From: Arthrobacter bambusae
Lineage (GTDB): Bacteria; Actinomycetota; Actinomycetes; Actinomycetales; Micrococcaceae
Direction of reading: 5' to 3'
Length of the DNA stretch: 64,000 nt
NCBI RefSeq assembly: GCF_030812595.1
Contig: NZ_JAUSSZ010000001.1
Coordinates: 496,001 to 560,000 of the forward strand
A model generated the notes under the pieces. It did not search any database, had not been told where the DNA came from, and saw nothing but the letters and a program-made list of their open reading frames with translations. Within the stretch, counting starts at the first letter, position 1, and each line of letters starts with the position of its first letter. A program made the position numbers and the translations under genes. This document shows, one piece after another, positions 50,972-61,141 of the stretch.

Positions 50972-52726
50972 ATGGCACGAACCGGCCACAAAAATGCAGC
51001 CCGCAGGGTGCTGATCTGGCTTGTCGCAATATTCGCTGTACTGACAGCAGTCCTCGGGGGCGGCGTCATCACCGGTCATGCGAGCTGGGCTCCAAAGCTC
51101 GCGCTTGACCTCGAGGGCGGAACGCAAATGATTCTTGCGCCCAAGGTTGAAGGATCCACCGGCATCAACGAAGAACAGTTGAACCAAGCCGTGGCAATTA
51201 TCCGCCAGCGCGTTGACAGTTCAGGCGTTGCCGAGGCTGAAATCACCACGCAGTCCGGCCGTAACGTCGTGGTGAGCCTTCCCGGGACGCCAAGTTCGGA
51301 AACGCGTGCCTTGATCCAGGCATCTGCCGACATGAACTTCCGTCCGGTGATCACCACCGGGGACCCCGCGCCCGTTCCGGCAGCCTCGCGGACGCCGGAC
51401 GCAAGCCTGCCGAAGCCCACGGCTGCGCCGACCAACGCGAGCGACAGCAACTGGGTGACGGCTGACGTCTACAAGGCCTTCGAGGCCCTGGACTGCGTCC
51501 ATCCTTCCCAGGACAAGCAGCCGCGGTCAGATCCCGCCAAGCCGCTGGTGACTTGCGAGCCCGCAACGGCCACGACTCCTGCAGTCAAGTACATCCTTGG
51601 CCCGGTCGAGGTAAAGGGCCAGGACATCGTGTCTTCCTCCTTCGATCCCGTCCAGGGCGCACAGGGCTCGGTGACCAATGCGTGGGGCGTCACTATCACG
51701 TTCGATGCCAACGCCACCAAGACCTTCAAGGACGTCACCCAGAGGCTCAACCAGTTCTACGTAGCGTCTCAGGCACAGGGCGGCAACGACCCCAAGGCCC
51801 AGTTCGCCATCGTCCTGGATGACCAGGTCATTTCCGCTCCGCGCGCCCTCGCCGTCATCACCGATGGCAAGCCGCAGATCACGGGTAACTTCACGCAGGC
51901 ATCGGCACAGGCCTTGTCCGACCAGCTTCGCTACGGCGCTTTGCCCATCAGCTTCGACATCCAGTCGGAGGAGCAGATTTCCGCCACCCTCGGAGGCGAG
52001 CAGCTGCGCCTTGGCCTGATGGCCGGTGTGATCGGTCTCCTGCTTGTCGTGGTCTATTCACTCTTCCAGTACCGGGCCCTGGGCTTCGTCACGATTCTCT
52101 CCCTCGTGGTGGCCGGCGGACTGACCTACCTCGCCATCGCGATCCTTGGCTGGACCGAGAACTACCGGCTGTCCCTCGCTGGTGTGGCTGGCCTCATCGT
52201 GGCCATTGGTCAGACAGCCGACTCGTTCATCGTGTACTTCGAACGCATCCGTGACGAACTTCGTGAGGGCAAGGGGCTCGTGTCCGCCGTCGAGAACGGT
52301 TGGAAGCGCGCTAAGCGGACGGTCCTTGCATCCAAGGCCGTCAACCTGCTTGCCGCCGTGGTCTTGTACTTCGTCGCCGTTGGAAACGTCCGCGGCTTCG
52401 CCTTCACCCTTGGCCTCACCGCTGTCGCAGACCTCCTGGTCGTGTTCATGTTCACGCACCCCACGCTCCAGGTGCTTGCCCGGACCAAGTTCTTCGGGGA
52501 GGGCCACCGCTTCTCCGGCCTCGACCCTGAGCGCTTGGGCGCCGTGCCCCTGTACCGGGGTGCCGGCCGGCTCCGCACGCCAGCCGAGAAGCCCGCCGTC
52601 GTGCGCGCCCGCAATACCGGTGCCGCCGCGGAAGCCGAGCGCCGCATGACTATCGCCGAACGTCGCCTTGCCGAGAAGCAAGCCCAGCTCGCTGGTTCTT
52701 CCAACGGCACCAAGGAGGAGAAGTAA
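50972..52726 (+). CDS. secD: Protein translocase subunit SecD
   Basis: A 584-residue RND-type membrane protein that uses the proton gradient to help release exported proteins. The first helix is VLIWLVAIFAVLTAVLGGGVI; the large periplasmic domain holds the P1 and P4 units with DLEGGTQMIL (residues 40-50 region) and ALPISFDIQSEEQISATLGG; five further helices with VAGLIVAIGQTADSFIVYFERIRDE complete the core. The outer region has an extra Pro/Thr/Ser-rich insert (about 145-175). The ATG at 50972 has AGGAAG. It overlaps secF by one base (TAATG). Confidence 0.96.
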   Translation: MARTGHKNAARRVLIWLVAIFAVLTAVLGGGVITGHASWAPKLALDLEGGTQMILAPKVEGSTGINEEQLNQAVAIIRQRVDSSGVAEAEITTQSGRNVVVSLPGTPSSETRALIQASADMNFRPVITTGDPAPVPAASRTPDASLPKPTAAPTNASDSNWVTADVYKAFEALDCVHPSQDKQPRSDPAKPLVTCEPATATTPAVKYILGPVEVKGQDIVSSSFDPVQGAQGSVTNAWGVTITFDANATKTFKDVTQRLNQFYVASQAQGGNDPKAQFAIVLDDQVISAPRALAVITDGKPQITGNFTQASAQALSDQLRYGALPISFDIQSEEQISATLGGEQLRLGLMAGVIGLLLVVVYSLFQYRALGFVTILSLVVAGGLTYLAIAILGWTENYRLSLAGVAGLIVAIGQTADSFIVYFERIRDELREGKGLVSAVENGWKRAKRTVLASKAVNLLAAVVLYFVAVGNVRGFAFTLGLTAVADLLVVFMFTHPTLQVLARTKFFGEGHRFSGLDPERLGAVPLYRGAGRLRTPAEKPAVVRARNTGAAAEAERRMTIAERRLAEKQAQLAGSSNGTKEEK

Positions 52727-53739
52727 TGACCACGAGCTTCGCAAAGTTCGGCAACGAGCTCTACACGGGCAAGCGCTCTTACAACTTCGTATCCAGCAAG
52801 AAGATCTGGTTCATCATCGCCGCAGTCGCGGTGGCGATCTCCATCCTCCTTCCGGTGGCTAAGGGCGGATACAACCTCGGAATCGACTTCCGCGGCGGTT
52901 CCGAGTTCACGGTTTCCAACGTGAAGACCACCGATTCCGCCCCTGGTGAGAAAGCTGTCCACGACGTCGTACCCGGCGCTGTTCCGCGCGTCACCAACGT
53001 CGCCGGCAACACCATGCGTATCCAGACCGACAAACTGAGCGATGACCAGACCGTCAAGCTCAAAGCGGATCTCGCAAAGGTTTACGGCGTCACCGAAAGC
53101 CAGGTCACCTCGACCTTCATTGGCCCCACTTGGGGGCAGGACGTCACCAAGCAGGCCCTCATTGGCCTAGCGGTGTTCGTAGGCCTGGCCGCCCTTCTGA
53201 TGGCCTTGTACTTCCGGACCTGGAAGATGTCGGTTTCTGCCCTGGCGGGCATGCTGGTCACGATGTTCTGCACGGCCGGGGTCTACTCCTTGAGCGATTT
53301 CGAGGTGACCCCGTCGGCAATCATCGGCTTCCTGACAGTGCTCAGCTACTCCCTGTACGACACCGTGGTGGTTTTCGACAAGATCCGTGAAAACACCTCT
53401 GACATCACCACCTCCAGCCGCCGCACTTTCGCCGAAGAGGTCAACCTCGCGGTCAACCAGACCCTGGTGCGCTCCATCAACACCATGATGGTGGCCGTAT
53501 TGCCCGTCGCCGCGATTCTCTTCATTGGCGCCGGACTCCTGGGCGCGGGCACGCTCCGCGACCTGTCCCTCGCGTTGTTCGTCGGCATCCTGATCGGTAC
53601 CGCGGCGACGATCTTCATCGCGGCTCCGCTCTACGCCTGGCTGCGCCAGAGCGAACCCGAGCTGCAGAAGCAGGCCAAGAAGGTGGCCGCCCGACGTGCG
53701 GCAGCCGCCAGCTCGGACGCTGAAACCGCCACCGTCTAG
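52726..53739 (+). CDS. secF: Protein translocase subunit SecF
   Basis: A 337-residue partner of SecD with six membrane segments. Family motifs are LGIDFRGGSEFTV (after the first helix) and LSYSLYDTVVVFDKIRENT in helix 4, with the conserved Asp and Arg, and NQTLVRSINTMMVAVLPV. The Lys/Ala/Arg-rich tail is common to actinobacteria. It starts inside the SecD stop codon, so translation is coupled. A very strong terminator closes the operon 15 bp after its stop. Confidence 0.97.
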   Translation: MTTSFAKFGNELYTGKRSYNFVSSKKIWFIIAAVAVAISILLPVAKGGYNLGIDFRGGSEFTVSNVKTTDSAPGEKAVHDVVPGAVPRVTNVAGNTMRIQTDKLSDDQTVKLKADLAKVYGVTESQVTSTFIGPTWGQDVTKQALIGLAVFVGLAALLMALYFRTWKMSVSALAGMLVTMFCTAGVYSLSDFEVTPSAIIGFLTVLSYSLYDTVVVFDKIRENTSDITTSSRRTFAEEVNLAVNQTLVRSINTMMVAVLPVAAILFIGAGLLGAGTLRDLSLALFVGILIGTAATIFIAAPLYAWLRQSEPELQKQAKKVAARRAAAASSDAETATV

Positions 53740-53753
53740 CCCGGTTTCCCGTA

Positions 53754-53792
53754 GAAGGGCCGGTCACCGCTGGATGCGGTGACCGGCCCTTC
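53754..53792 (+). terminator. Strong hairpin terminator after secF
   Basis: A perfect 17-bp stem (GAAGGGCCGGTCACCGC and its complement) around the loop TGGAT. It lies 15 bp after the secF stop. The T tract is weak (TCGGGTTT). Confidence 0.8.
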
Positions 53793-53886
53793 GGGTTTCC
53801 GGCTCCGTCATCTGGGTACCGGTTCTTGGACAGGTCGCCAGCGGGAATAGACTGGGAGAATTAAGTCAGTCGTGAGAGGTGCTTTT

Positions 53887-56280
53887 GTGGAGGAACGTAC
53901 GACGTCGGCGCCGCCGGCGGGCGGAAAGGACGGCCTGAACCGCGTGCCCGGCACCGCAACTCCATCTTCGGGCAGCACTGTTGACGGTGTGCCCGTGGAC
54001 AGCCCGGGCGCGCGCCCGACGTTCCCCGGACGGCGCGAACGGACCCGCTCCAGGCTGGCGAAATTGACGGGTCGGGGCGCGAGCACCTATTCGCCCATCC
54101 TCGAACCGCTCCTGCGGACAGTCAGGGCGAACAACCCCAAGGAAGACCTCGATCTGATCCAGCGGGCCTTTACGGTCGCCGAGCGCAGCCACCAGGGCCA
54201 GAAGCGGAAAAGCGGCGATCCGTACATCACCCACCCCGTGGCAGTGGCCACGATCCTGGCCGAGCTGGGACTCACCGGCACCACCCTGGCCGCTGCCCTC
54301 TTGCACGACACCGTGGAGGACACTCCCTACACCCTCGCCGACCTGACGCGCGACTTCGGCCCGGAGGTCGCGATGCTCGTGGACGGTGTCACCAAGCTGG
54401 ACAAGGTCCAGTTCGGTGAGGCTGCACAGTCCGAGACTGTCCGCAAGATGGTTGTGGCCATGGCCAAGGACATCCGGGTGCTGATGATCAAGCTTGCGGA
54501 CCGGTTGCACAATGCGCGTACGTGGCGCTTCGTTTCCGCGGAATCGTCCTCCCGCAAAGCGCGTGAAACCCTCGAGATCTTTGCGCCGCTGGCCCACCGG
54601 CTCGGCATGAACACCATCAAATGGGAACTTGAGGATCTCTCCTTCGCTGCTCTGTACCCGAAGGTGTATGAAGAAATCGTCCGGATGGTGGGGGACCGCA
54701 CTCCGGAGCGCGAGAAGAGCTTGAGCGTCATCCGCAACCAGATTGCCGAAGACCTCCGCGTTGCCCGGATCAAGGCCACGATCACGGGCCGGCCCAAGCA
54801 TTATTACTCGATCTACCAGAAGATGATCGTCAGGGACAAGGACTTCGACGACATCAACGACCTCATGGGCGTGCGTGTCTTGGTGGACTCCGTCCGTGAC
54901 TGTTACGCGGCTCTCGGTACTTTGCATTCGCGCTGGAACCCCCTGCCGGGGCGGTTCAAGGACTACATCGCCATGCCGAAGTTCAACATGTACCAGTCCT
55001 TGCACACCACGGTCATCGGACCCGGGGGAAAGCCCGTCGAGATCCAGATCCGTACCCACGAAATGCACCGCCGTGCCGAGTACGGTGTGGCGGCGCACTG
55101 GAAGTACAAGGACCAACCCAACCGGACCGCCGTAGGCCCGGGGAGCCCCAAGGACGGGGACATGGGCTGGTTGCGTTCTTTGGTCGACTGGCAGCAGGAA
55201 ACTTCGGATCCCGGCGAGTTCCTGGACTCGCTGCGTTTTGAGATAAACGCCCGTGAGGTGTTCGTGTTCACCCCCAAGGGCGAGGTCATGGCCCTTCCCG
55301 CGGGGTCAACGCCGGTGGACTTCGCTTACGCGGTCCACACCGAGGTGGGTCACCGGACGATCGGTGCGCGCGTCAACGGCAAGCTCGTGCCGCTTAACAG
55401 CGAGCTCAATCACGGCGACTGGGTCGAGATCTTCACCTCCAAGGCCGAGGGCGCAGGACCTAGCCAAGACTGGCAGCACTTCGTCAAGAGCGCACGGGCG
55501 CGCAACAAGATCAGGCAGTGGTTCAGCAAGGAACGCCGCGAAGAGGCGATCGAGCGCGGCAAGGACCAGCTGACCCGGGCCATGCGCAAGCAGAACCTGC
55601 CCTTGCAGCGGCTCATGACGCACGACGCCCTGTCCACGGTGGCGGAGGAGTTCCACTACGTCGACATTTCCGGCCTGTATGCCGGTGTAGGCGATGGGCA
55701 TACTTCGGCGCAGTCCGTCATGGAAAAACTCATGGAGCACCTTGGCGGCCATGAGACGCCTGACGAGGACCTGGACGAAGTCAGTATCCCCTCGCAACTG
55801 CAGAAGACCCGATACTCGGATTCCGGCGTCATTGTCCGCGGTGTGGGAGACGTCTGGGTGAAACTTGCCCGCTGCTGCACGCCCGTACCGCCCGATCCGA
55901 TCCTCGGGTTCGTGACCCGGGGCTCGGGTGTGTCGGTGCACCGCACAGACTGTACGAATGTCTCGGATCTCAGGGACCAGCCAGACCGGATTGTCGAAGT
56001 CGAATGGGCTCCGACCCAATCCAGCGTCTTCCTGGTTGAGATCCAAGTGGAGGCGCTGGACCGGAAGTCGTTGCTCTCGGACGTTACCCGTGTGCTCTCG
56101 GAGAACCACGTCAACATCCTGGCTGCTTCAGTGCACACGTCGAGCGACCGGGTGGCCATTTCCCGCTTCGCTTTCGAAATGGGGGATCCGAAGTACCTGC
56201 ACCATGTGCTCAGTGCAGTGCGCAGGATCGACGGCGTCTTCGACGTCTACAGGACCACGGGCAATCGCCGTAGAAGCTGA
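53887..56280 (+). CDS. rel: Bifunctional (p)ppGpp synthetase/hydrolase (Rel)
   Basis: A 797-residue RSH protein. The HD hydrolase site is His140-Asp141 in [14 protein letters not shown], the synthetase catalytic loop is [10 protein letters not shown] at about 356, then TGS from about 455 ([15 protein letters not shown]), a helical/zinc-finger region with ARCCTPVP, and a C-terminal ACT domain (about 720-797). Both sites look intact, so it should make and degrade (p)ppGpp as in other actinobacterial Rel. The start is GTG at 53887 with AGAGGTG; a GTG at 53872 is also in frame. The first 60 residues are a disordered Pro/Ser/Thr-rich extension. Confidence 0.95.
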   Translation: MEERTTSAPPAGGKDGLNRVPGTATPSSGSTVDGVPVDSPGARPTFPGRRERTRSRLAKLTGRGASTYSPILEPLLRTVRANNPKEDLDLIQRAFTVAERSHQGQKRKSGDPYITHPVAVATILAELGLTGTTLAAALLHDTVEDTPYTLADLTRDFGPEVAMLVDGVTKLDKVQFGEAAQSETVRKMVVAMAKDIRVLMIKLADRLHNARTWRFVSAESSSRKARETLEIFAPLAHRLGMNTIKWELEDLSFAALYPKVYEEIVRMVGDRTPEREKSLSVIRNQIAEDLRVARIKATITGRPKHYYSIYQKMIVRDKDFDDINDLMGVRVLVDSVRDCYAALGTLHSRWNPLPGRFKDYIAMPKFNMYQSLHTTVIGPGGKPVEIQIRTHEMHRRAEYGVAAHWKYKDQPNRTAVGPGSPKDGDMGWLRSLVDWQQETSDPGEFLDSLRFEINAREVFVFTPKGEVMALPAGSTPVDFAYAVHTEVGHRTIGARVNGKLVPLNSELNHGDWVEIFTSKAEGAGPSQDWQHFVKSARARNKIRQWFSKERREEAIERGKDQLTRAMRKQNLPLQRLMTHDALSTVAEEFHYVDISGLYAGVGDGHTSAQSVMEKLMEHLGGHETPDEDLDEVSIPSQLQKTRYSDSGVIVRGVGDVWVKLARCCTPVPPDPILGFVTRGSGVSVHRTDCTNVSDLRDQPDRIVEVEWAPTQSSVFLVEIQVEALDRKSLLSDVTRVLSENHVNILAASVHTSSDRVAISRFAFEMGDPKYLHHVLSAVRRIDGVFDVYRTTGNRRRS

Positions 56281-56290
56281 ACCCTGACGC

Positions 56291-56947
56291 TCAGGCTGCC
56301 GCATGGGGCGGGGATGGCTGGGCCGGGATCACGTCAGCGGCTTGAGCCAGCGCGTCGAGCTTGCGCAAAGCAGCCTTCTTGTGGGGCACCCTCGGGGACG
56401 CCTCCACTGCGAGGGTCACAAGCCGCAGCCGGACACCCAGTTCCTCCTGGGAAAGCAGCAAGCTGAGTGCGGGCAGGGCCCGGTCCGCTTCGACGTGGAG
56501 AGCCACATCGACGGCGGTCCGGAGCGGGCTGGTCACGAGCAGCCCGCCGATGCTGACAACGTCCATTTGGCCCAAGCGGACTTCGTGCAGGATGCAGCCC
56601 CGCGCCGAACGCAAACTCGATATGCGGTGTTTGGCGTCCACCAGGAGTGAAAGCCGCTCGGGGGAGTCCGCACAGCCGTAGATCCAGGCTGCCGTCATGC
56701 GGCCCGCAACGACTTTCCTGCGGATGCGGTCCGGGACCGCGAGGGCGGCCGCCCGGGCGCGGAGCCTGGGCGTGACGGCCAGCCCGGCAGGAGTAAAGCT
56801 CTTCTCGTAGAGCGGGGTAAGCACGCCGTCGGCAGCCATGGATTGAAGCTCGGCCCACGTGAACTGCCGCCCGGGCGCATACAGTTCCTGGGCAGGGAAG
56901 CCCTGTTTTTGTGGAGGTTGTTGCGGAGGCGGTAATCTCTGGGCCAT
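56291..56947 (-). CDS. AbiEi-antitoxin-like DNA-binding protein (orphan)
   Basis: A 218-residue protein. The start is Pro/Gln-rich, followed by a winged-helix-like region (FTWAELQSMAADGVLTPLYEKSF) and a domain with RLRARAAALAVPDRIRR, then VTSPLRTAVDVALHVEA. This two-part layout resembles the AbiEi family of type IV toxin-antitoxin regulators common in actinobacteria. No AbiEii-type nucleotidyltransferase gene is adjacent, so its partner, if any, is elsewhere. It converges with the rel gene (10-bp gap). Confidence 0.65.
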   Translation of the reverse strand: MAQRLPPPQQPPQKQGFPAQELYAPGRQFTWAELQSMAADGVLTPLYEKSFTPAGLAVTPRLRARAAALAVPDRIRRKVVAGRMTAAWIYGCADSPERLSLLVDAKHRISSLRSARGCILHEVRLGQMDVVSIGGLLVTSPLRTAVDVALHVEADRALPALSLLLSQEELGVRLRLVTLAVEASPRVPHKKAALRKLDALAQAADVIPAQPSPPHAAA

Positions 56948-56980
56948 TCAGCAATCATCGCGTGGCCGCCGTAACGGCAA

Positions 56981-57022
56981 CAGGCCCCGTTCCGGTTATG
57001 TGGATAACCGGAACGGGGCCTG
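56981..57022 (-). terminator. Hairpin downstream of the DUF349 gene
   Basis: A perfect 19-bp stem (CAGGCCCCGTTCCGGTTAT and its complement) around the loop GTGG, 51 bp after the stop at 57074. Right after it, two copies of CAGTGAAGACTG[G/T]CAGC (57029 and 57047) form an 18-bp-period direct repeat. Confidence 0.75.
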
Positions 57023-57073
57023 TCAGCTCAGTGAAGACTGGCAGCACAGTGAAGACTGTCAGCCCGTGGACTA

Positions 57074-58582
57074 CTAGGCGAGGTCGCTGGCCGAGCGCTG
57101 GATCTGGTCGAGCCAAGCCTCGCGGGCTTCAAGGGCCTCACGGGCGTTCTTGATGCGGCGCTGGTCTCCGGCCTTTTCAGCCTTTTCCAGGTCTTCCTTC
57201 AGGCCGGCGATAGCCGCCTCAAGTTGTGACAGGGCGCTGTTGGTGCGTGCCTTGGTTTCCGGGTTGCTCCGGCGCCACTTGTCCTCTTCGGCTTCGCGTA
57301 CGGCGTCCTCGACCTTGCGCAGACCGGCTTCGATCCTGCCCATGTCGGCGCGGGGGACCTTTCCGGCTTCTTCCCAGCGGTCGCGGATCGACTGCAGGGC
57401 CTTCTTGGCAGCATTGAGGTCTGTAATCGGCAGCAGGCCCTGGGCCTCGGCGACGAGCTCTTCCTTGACGGAAAGGTTGGCCGTGTACTGCTGGTCGATC
57501 TCGTCATTGGCAGCCTGGCGGTTGCTGAAGAAGACGTCCTGGGCTGCCCGGAAGCGCAGCCAAAGGGCATCGTCGTCCTTGCGGCTCGCGCGAGGCGTGG
57601 CCTTCCACTGGTCCATGAGCCGGCGGTATTCGCCGGCCGCGAAACCCCAGTCCGTGGAAGTTGAGAGAGCTTCGGCCTCGACAATCAGCTGTTCCTTGGC
57701 AACCTTTGCCGCCGAGTTGGTGCTGTCCAACTGGGAGAAGTAGGCGCGGCGGTGCCGGTCGAAGACGGTACGGGCCGACCGGAACCGCTTCCACAGTGCA
57801 TCTTCGTTGCTGCGGCCAAGCCGGATGCCATTCTTCTGGGCTGTCTTCCAGCTCTCGAAGAGTTCGTTCATGCGGGCGCTCGACGTCTTCCACTGGACCT
57901 GGGACGGGTCCTGGGACGCGATGGATTCCGCTTCGGCAACGATCGCCTCGCGTGCCGCGAGTTCCGCCGAGCGTGCGGCGTCGTGCGCTGCCTTCTCGGA
58001 CTTCTCCAATTCGGAAATCTGTCCGGCGAGGGCATCCAGGCGGGCTTCCGCGGCGCGGATGTCGCCTACCATGTTGCGCTCGGCCAACTGCTCGCGCAGG
58101 TGCTCGACAGTCTTCTGCATGTCCGTGGCAGGGGCCTTGGACTCGACGCGGTGCTCCATCAAGACGATCTGAGCGACCACGTCCTCGTACTTCCGCGCGA
58201 AGTAGGCCAGCGCCTCATCGGTGCTCACTCCGGGGTACTGTCCCACCGGCTGCTCTTCGCCGTCGATGGTCAGGAAGACATGGCCGTCACCCTCGGCCCG
58301 CCCCCACTTGGCAGCTTCGGCCAGGGAGACAGCCGTAGGCTGGGCTGCCGGCGCGGCCGGAATCACGCTTGTTGGTGCTTTCGGGCGGGCAGCAAAGGCC
58401 GCGGGAGAAGGCGCGTGCGAGGCGGCCGGACGTGGTGCCGGAGAAGCAGGCTTGGGCGCCGACTCGGCCGCGTCGTCTGCCGGGGCGGCCGGCTCGACGC
58501 CGGTTTGCTCAGCTACCGGAGCCTGGGCTTCTTCTTCGTTGGCCACTACCGCAGTTTCGTCGGATTTCTGACTGTCTGTCAC
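57074..58582 (-). CDS. DUF349 domain protein
   Basis: A 502-residue helical protein. A low-complexity Ala/Pro-rich start (to about residue 95) is followed by a short GEEQPVGQYPG block and three to four DUF349 helical units of about 70 residues each, with the D-x-x-LW-x-RFR signature repeated (ALWKRFRSAR, ALWLRFRAAQ). DUF349 proteins form long helical bundles and occur as RNA- or ribosome-associated factors in some bacteria; the function is not settled. It lies between the cyclophilin and the AbiEi-like gene, with 65 bp to the former. Confidence 0.9.
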   Translation of the reverse strand: MTDSQKSDETAVVANEEEAQAPVAEQTGVEPAAPADDAAESAPKPASPAPRPAASHAPSPAAFAARPKAPTSVIPAAPAAQPTAVSLAEAAKWGRAEGDGHVFLTIDGEEQPVGQYPGVSTDEALAYFARKYEDVVAQIVLMEHRVESKAPATDMQKTVEHLREQLAERNMVGDIRAAEARLDALAGQISELEKSEKAAHDAARSAELAAREAIVAEAESIASQDPSQVQWKTSSARMNELFESWKTAQKNGIRLGRSNEDALWKRFRSARTVFDRHRRAYFSQLDSTNSAAKVAKEQLIVEAEALSTSTDWGFAAGEYRRLMDQWKATPRASRKDDDALWLRFRAAQDVFFSNRQAANDEIDQQYTANLSVKEELVAEAQGLLPITDLNAAKKALQSIRDRWEEAGKVPRADMGRIEAGLRKVEDAVREAEEDKWRRSNPETKARTNSALSQLEAAIAGLKEDLEKAEKAGDQRRIKNAREALEAREAWLDQIQRSASDLA

Positions 58583-58647
58583 CGCTAAAAGTCTTTCGCT
58601 TGGAGGGATTACTAAGGTAATGCGCCGTGGACCGTGGTCCTGGCTGG

Positions 58648-59472
58648 TTACTTCAGAGAAAACGAGTCTATCGTGACAGGTGCCACAGGGGCGCCGTCAG
58701 TGGAGCTACTGCCCGGATTAATACCTGCCTGGGCAATCTTCGTTACAACATCCATCCCACTCGTCACCTTCCCCACGATCGTGTAGCCGCCGGCTGAATC
58801 CGGCGGAATGACCGTGTCCTTGTACACGATGAAAAACTGGTGCCCGTTGCCGTAGGCGTTGTTGCCGGTCCGGGCGACGGCAATGGTTCCGGCAGGGTAA
58901 GTGTTGTTCGCGGGGGTGTTCTCCAGCGGCCCCCAGTGGAAGTTCGGGTCGTCGGTGGTGTCCGCGCCCTTGGCTCCGCACTGCAGCACCGCGAAGTTGT
59001 CAGCGGTGGTCAATCGGGGGCACTTGAGCCCGCTGTAGTACCCCGCGTCGGTGAGGGACTTGAACACGGCTGCGGCCTGGGGGGCTGTTGTGCCGTCCAG
59101 TTCGACGCCGACTGCGCCTCCGTTGAGGCTGAGCTGGCCGGTGAACGTCTTACCCGCGGCGGTGTCCGCTTTAGGGATGCCGGCACTGTTCGATCCGGTT
59201 GCTTCGGCGGAAGCGGATGGGTTCGCAGAGGCTGAGGCGGACGGGGAACTCAGCCCGGCCTGCGCCGCTGCGAACTCGGACTCGCTTGGGTTTGAGTTGA
59301 AGACCGTGAGTTGAAGCACGACCGCGGCAATCAAGGCTGCGGCGCCCACACTGACCGCGATCACATTGTCCCGGCGGCGGCGCTTGCCCTGTGCGCGACG
59401 AAGCTCGCGCTTGGCTTCCATCTGCCTGATGCGCCGTTTGGCTTCACGGTTGTCCCGCGGCCTTGTAGACAA
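58648..59472 (-). CDS. Membrane-anchored peptidyl-prolyl cis-trans isomerase (cyclophilin type)
   Basis: A 274-residue cyclophilin. The basic N-terminus (KRRIRQMEAKRELRRAQGKRRRR) precedes one membrane segment (VSVGAAALIAAVVLQLTVF, about 38-58). An Ala/Ser/Pro linker leads to the PPIase domain (about 110-274), with FFIVYKDTVI and AGGYTIVGKVTSGMDVV in place of the usual Q-F-F-I and V-x-G-x-V-x-x-G. The active-site Arg region is changed (PNFHWGPLENTP), so activity may be weak. The TTG at 59472 has GGAGGA just upstream. In mycobacteria the matching gene is next to relA too. Confidence 0.9.
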   Translation of the reverse strand: MSTRPRDNREAKRRIRQMEAKRELRRAQGKRRRRDNVIAVSVGAAALIAAVVLQLTVFNSNPSESEFAAAQAGLSSPSASASANPSASAEATGSNSAGIPKADTAAGKTFTGQLSLNGGAVGVELDGTTAPQAAAVFKSLTDAGYYSGLKCPRLTTADNFAVLQCGAKGADTTDDPNFHWGPLENTPANNTYPAGTIAVARTGNNAYGNGHQFFIVYKDTVIPPDSAGGYTIVGKVTSGMDVVTKIAQAGINPGSSSTDGAPVAPVTIDSFSLK

Positions 59473-59680
59473 GGGTCCTCCTGGTTGACTGGACAAGCTT
59501 CCATCGCAGGCGAGCCGAACCGGGTGCCCGCATTAGATGTGCGGGCGCCGAAAGCATAAACTGGCTGCCGCACATAGTTTATGCATGACTGGCTGGACAC
59601 CCGCCCCACCTGAGCCGATTCGGCCCGCGGTTCGTGGCGCGGGAGCCGGCCCACGCAATCATTGAGGAGAAATTTCCACC

Positions 59681-61048
59681 ATGGCTCGTACCGCCTCCCT
59701 GTCCGGATTCCCCGAGTGGCTTCCCCAGGAGCGGTTGGTGGAACTGCATGTGCTGGACACGTTGCGCAAGACGTTCGAGCTCCACGGCTTCTCTTCCATC
59801 GAGACGCGCGCTGTTGAGACAGTCGGCCAGCTTCTCCGCAAGGGCGAGATCGACAAAGAGGTATATGGCCTCAGCCGCCTGCAGGAAGATGAGGACGCTT
59901 CAGGCGCGAGCGGAAATGAGGGCGGAAAATCGGACAAGTCCGATCCCAACGCCCTGGCCCTCCACTTCGACCTCACGGTCCCGTTTGCCCGTTATGTCGT
60001 GGAAAACGCCGGCTACCTCGCCTTCCCGTTCCGCCGCTACCAGATCCAGAAGGTGTGGCGCGGGGAACGTCCCCAGGAGGGCCGTTCCCGTGAGTTCACG
60101 CAGGCGGACATCGACGTCGTGGGCGACGGCGAATTGCCATTCCGTTATGACGTCGAGATCGCACTTGTCATTGCCGAAGCGCTGAGCGCCCTTCCCATTC
60201 CGGACTTCCGCCTGCGGATCAACAACCGCAAGCTGGCCGAGGGCTTCTACCGCGGTATCGGCCTCACGGACACCGCCGGTGTACTTCGCAGCATCGACAA
60301 GCTCGAGAAGATCGGCGAAGCGAAGGTTGCCGAGTTGCTCAGGAACGAACTCGGCGCCACGGATGAGCAGGCGGCACTGGCGTTGAAGCTTGCCAGCATC
60401 CGCACCGAGGACACGTCCTTTGTTGCGCAGGTCCGCGCCCTCGGGGTTACTGACGAACTGCTCGAAGAAGGCCTCAGCGAACTCGAACAGGTCATCGAAG
60501 CTGCAGTGCAGCGCGCCCCCGGCAAGGTTGTTGCCGACCTCAGCATCGCCCGGGGCCTCGACTACTACACCGGTACCGTCGTCGAAACCGTCCTGGTGGG
60601 ACACGAGCAGCTCGGTTCCATTTGCTCAGGCGGCCGCTACGACGCCCTTGCCAGCAAGGGCAACCGCAAGTTCCCCGGCGTCGGCCTCTCGATCGGCGTG
60701 ACCCGCCTGGTCTCCCGCATCCTGAGCCAGGAATTCGCGATGGCGTCACGCTCGGTGCCTACAGCGGTACTTGTGGCCCTGAACAACGACGAGAGCTGGT
60801 CTTCGGCCCAGGATGTCGCGGCCCAGTTGCGCGGCCGGGGGATCGCAACCGAGGTCGCGGCGAAGGCCGAGAAGTTCGGCAAGCAGATCAAGTTCGCCGA
60901 CCGCCGCGGCATTCCTTTCGTCTGGTTCACGGACGACGACGGCAACCACCAGGTGAAGGACATCCGCACGGGAGAGCAAGTCGACGCGGATCCCGCCAGC
61001 TGGGAGCCGTCAGCGGAGGATCTCCACGTCCGCATCACAACGCGCTAG
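59681..61048 (+). CDS. hisS: Histidyl-tRNA synthetase (long type with archaeal/eukaryal-like motif 2)
   Basis: A 455-residue class II synthetase. HFDLTVPFARYVVEN, RYQIQKVWRGERPQEGRSRE-like motif 2 with FTQADIDVVGDGE, and the HisA-like ARGLDYYTGTVVET are clear. The motif 2 form (QIQKVWRGERPQEGRSREF) belongs to the group found in archaea, eukaryotes and some bacteria rather than the E. coli form. The insert EDASGASGNEGGKSDKSD (about 71-88) is low-complexity. It is preceded by a divergent cyclophilin gene and followed by aspS after 93 bp. Confidence 0.95.
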   Translation: MARTASLSGFPEWLPQERLVELHVLDTLRKTFELHGFSSIETRAVETVGQLLRKGEIDKEVYGLSRLQEDEDASGASGNEGGKSDKSDPNALALHFDLTVPFARYVVENAGYLAFPFRRYQIQKVWRGERPQEGRSREFTQADIDVVGDGELPFRYDVEIALVIAEALSALPIPDFRLRINNRKLAEGFYRGIGLTDTAGVLRSIDKLEKIGEAKVAELLRNELGATDEQAALALKLASIRTEDTSFVAQVRALGVTDELLEEGLSELEQVIEAAVQRAPGKVVADLSIARGLDYYTGTVVETVLVGHEQLGSICSGGRYDALASKGNRKFPGVGLSIGVTRLVSRILSQEFAMASRSVPTAVLVALNNDESWSSAQDVAAQLRGRGIATEVAAKAEKFGKQIKFADRRGIPFVWFTDDDGNHQVKDIRTGEQVDADPASWEPSAEDLHVRITTR

Positions 61049-61141
61049 GCGCGGGCCCGCACCTCAGCTTCATCCATACGGGTAAACTCGAACGGGATCG
61101 TTTTATCATGGTCCGCTGAAAATCATGTTGAAAGGAATGCT

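Noticed and set aside
53866..55116. Long minus-strand frame opposite rel, and a similar one opposite yebC-ruvC (47083-48342)
   Set aside because: Both lie fully opposite conserved genes with intact motifs and have no recognisable domain. They are shadows.
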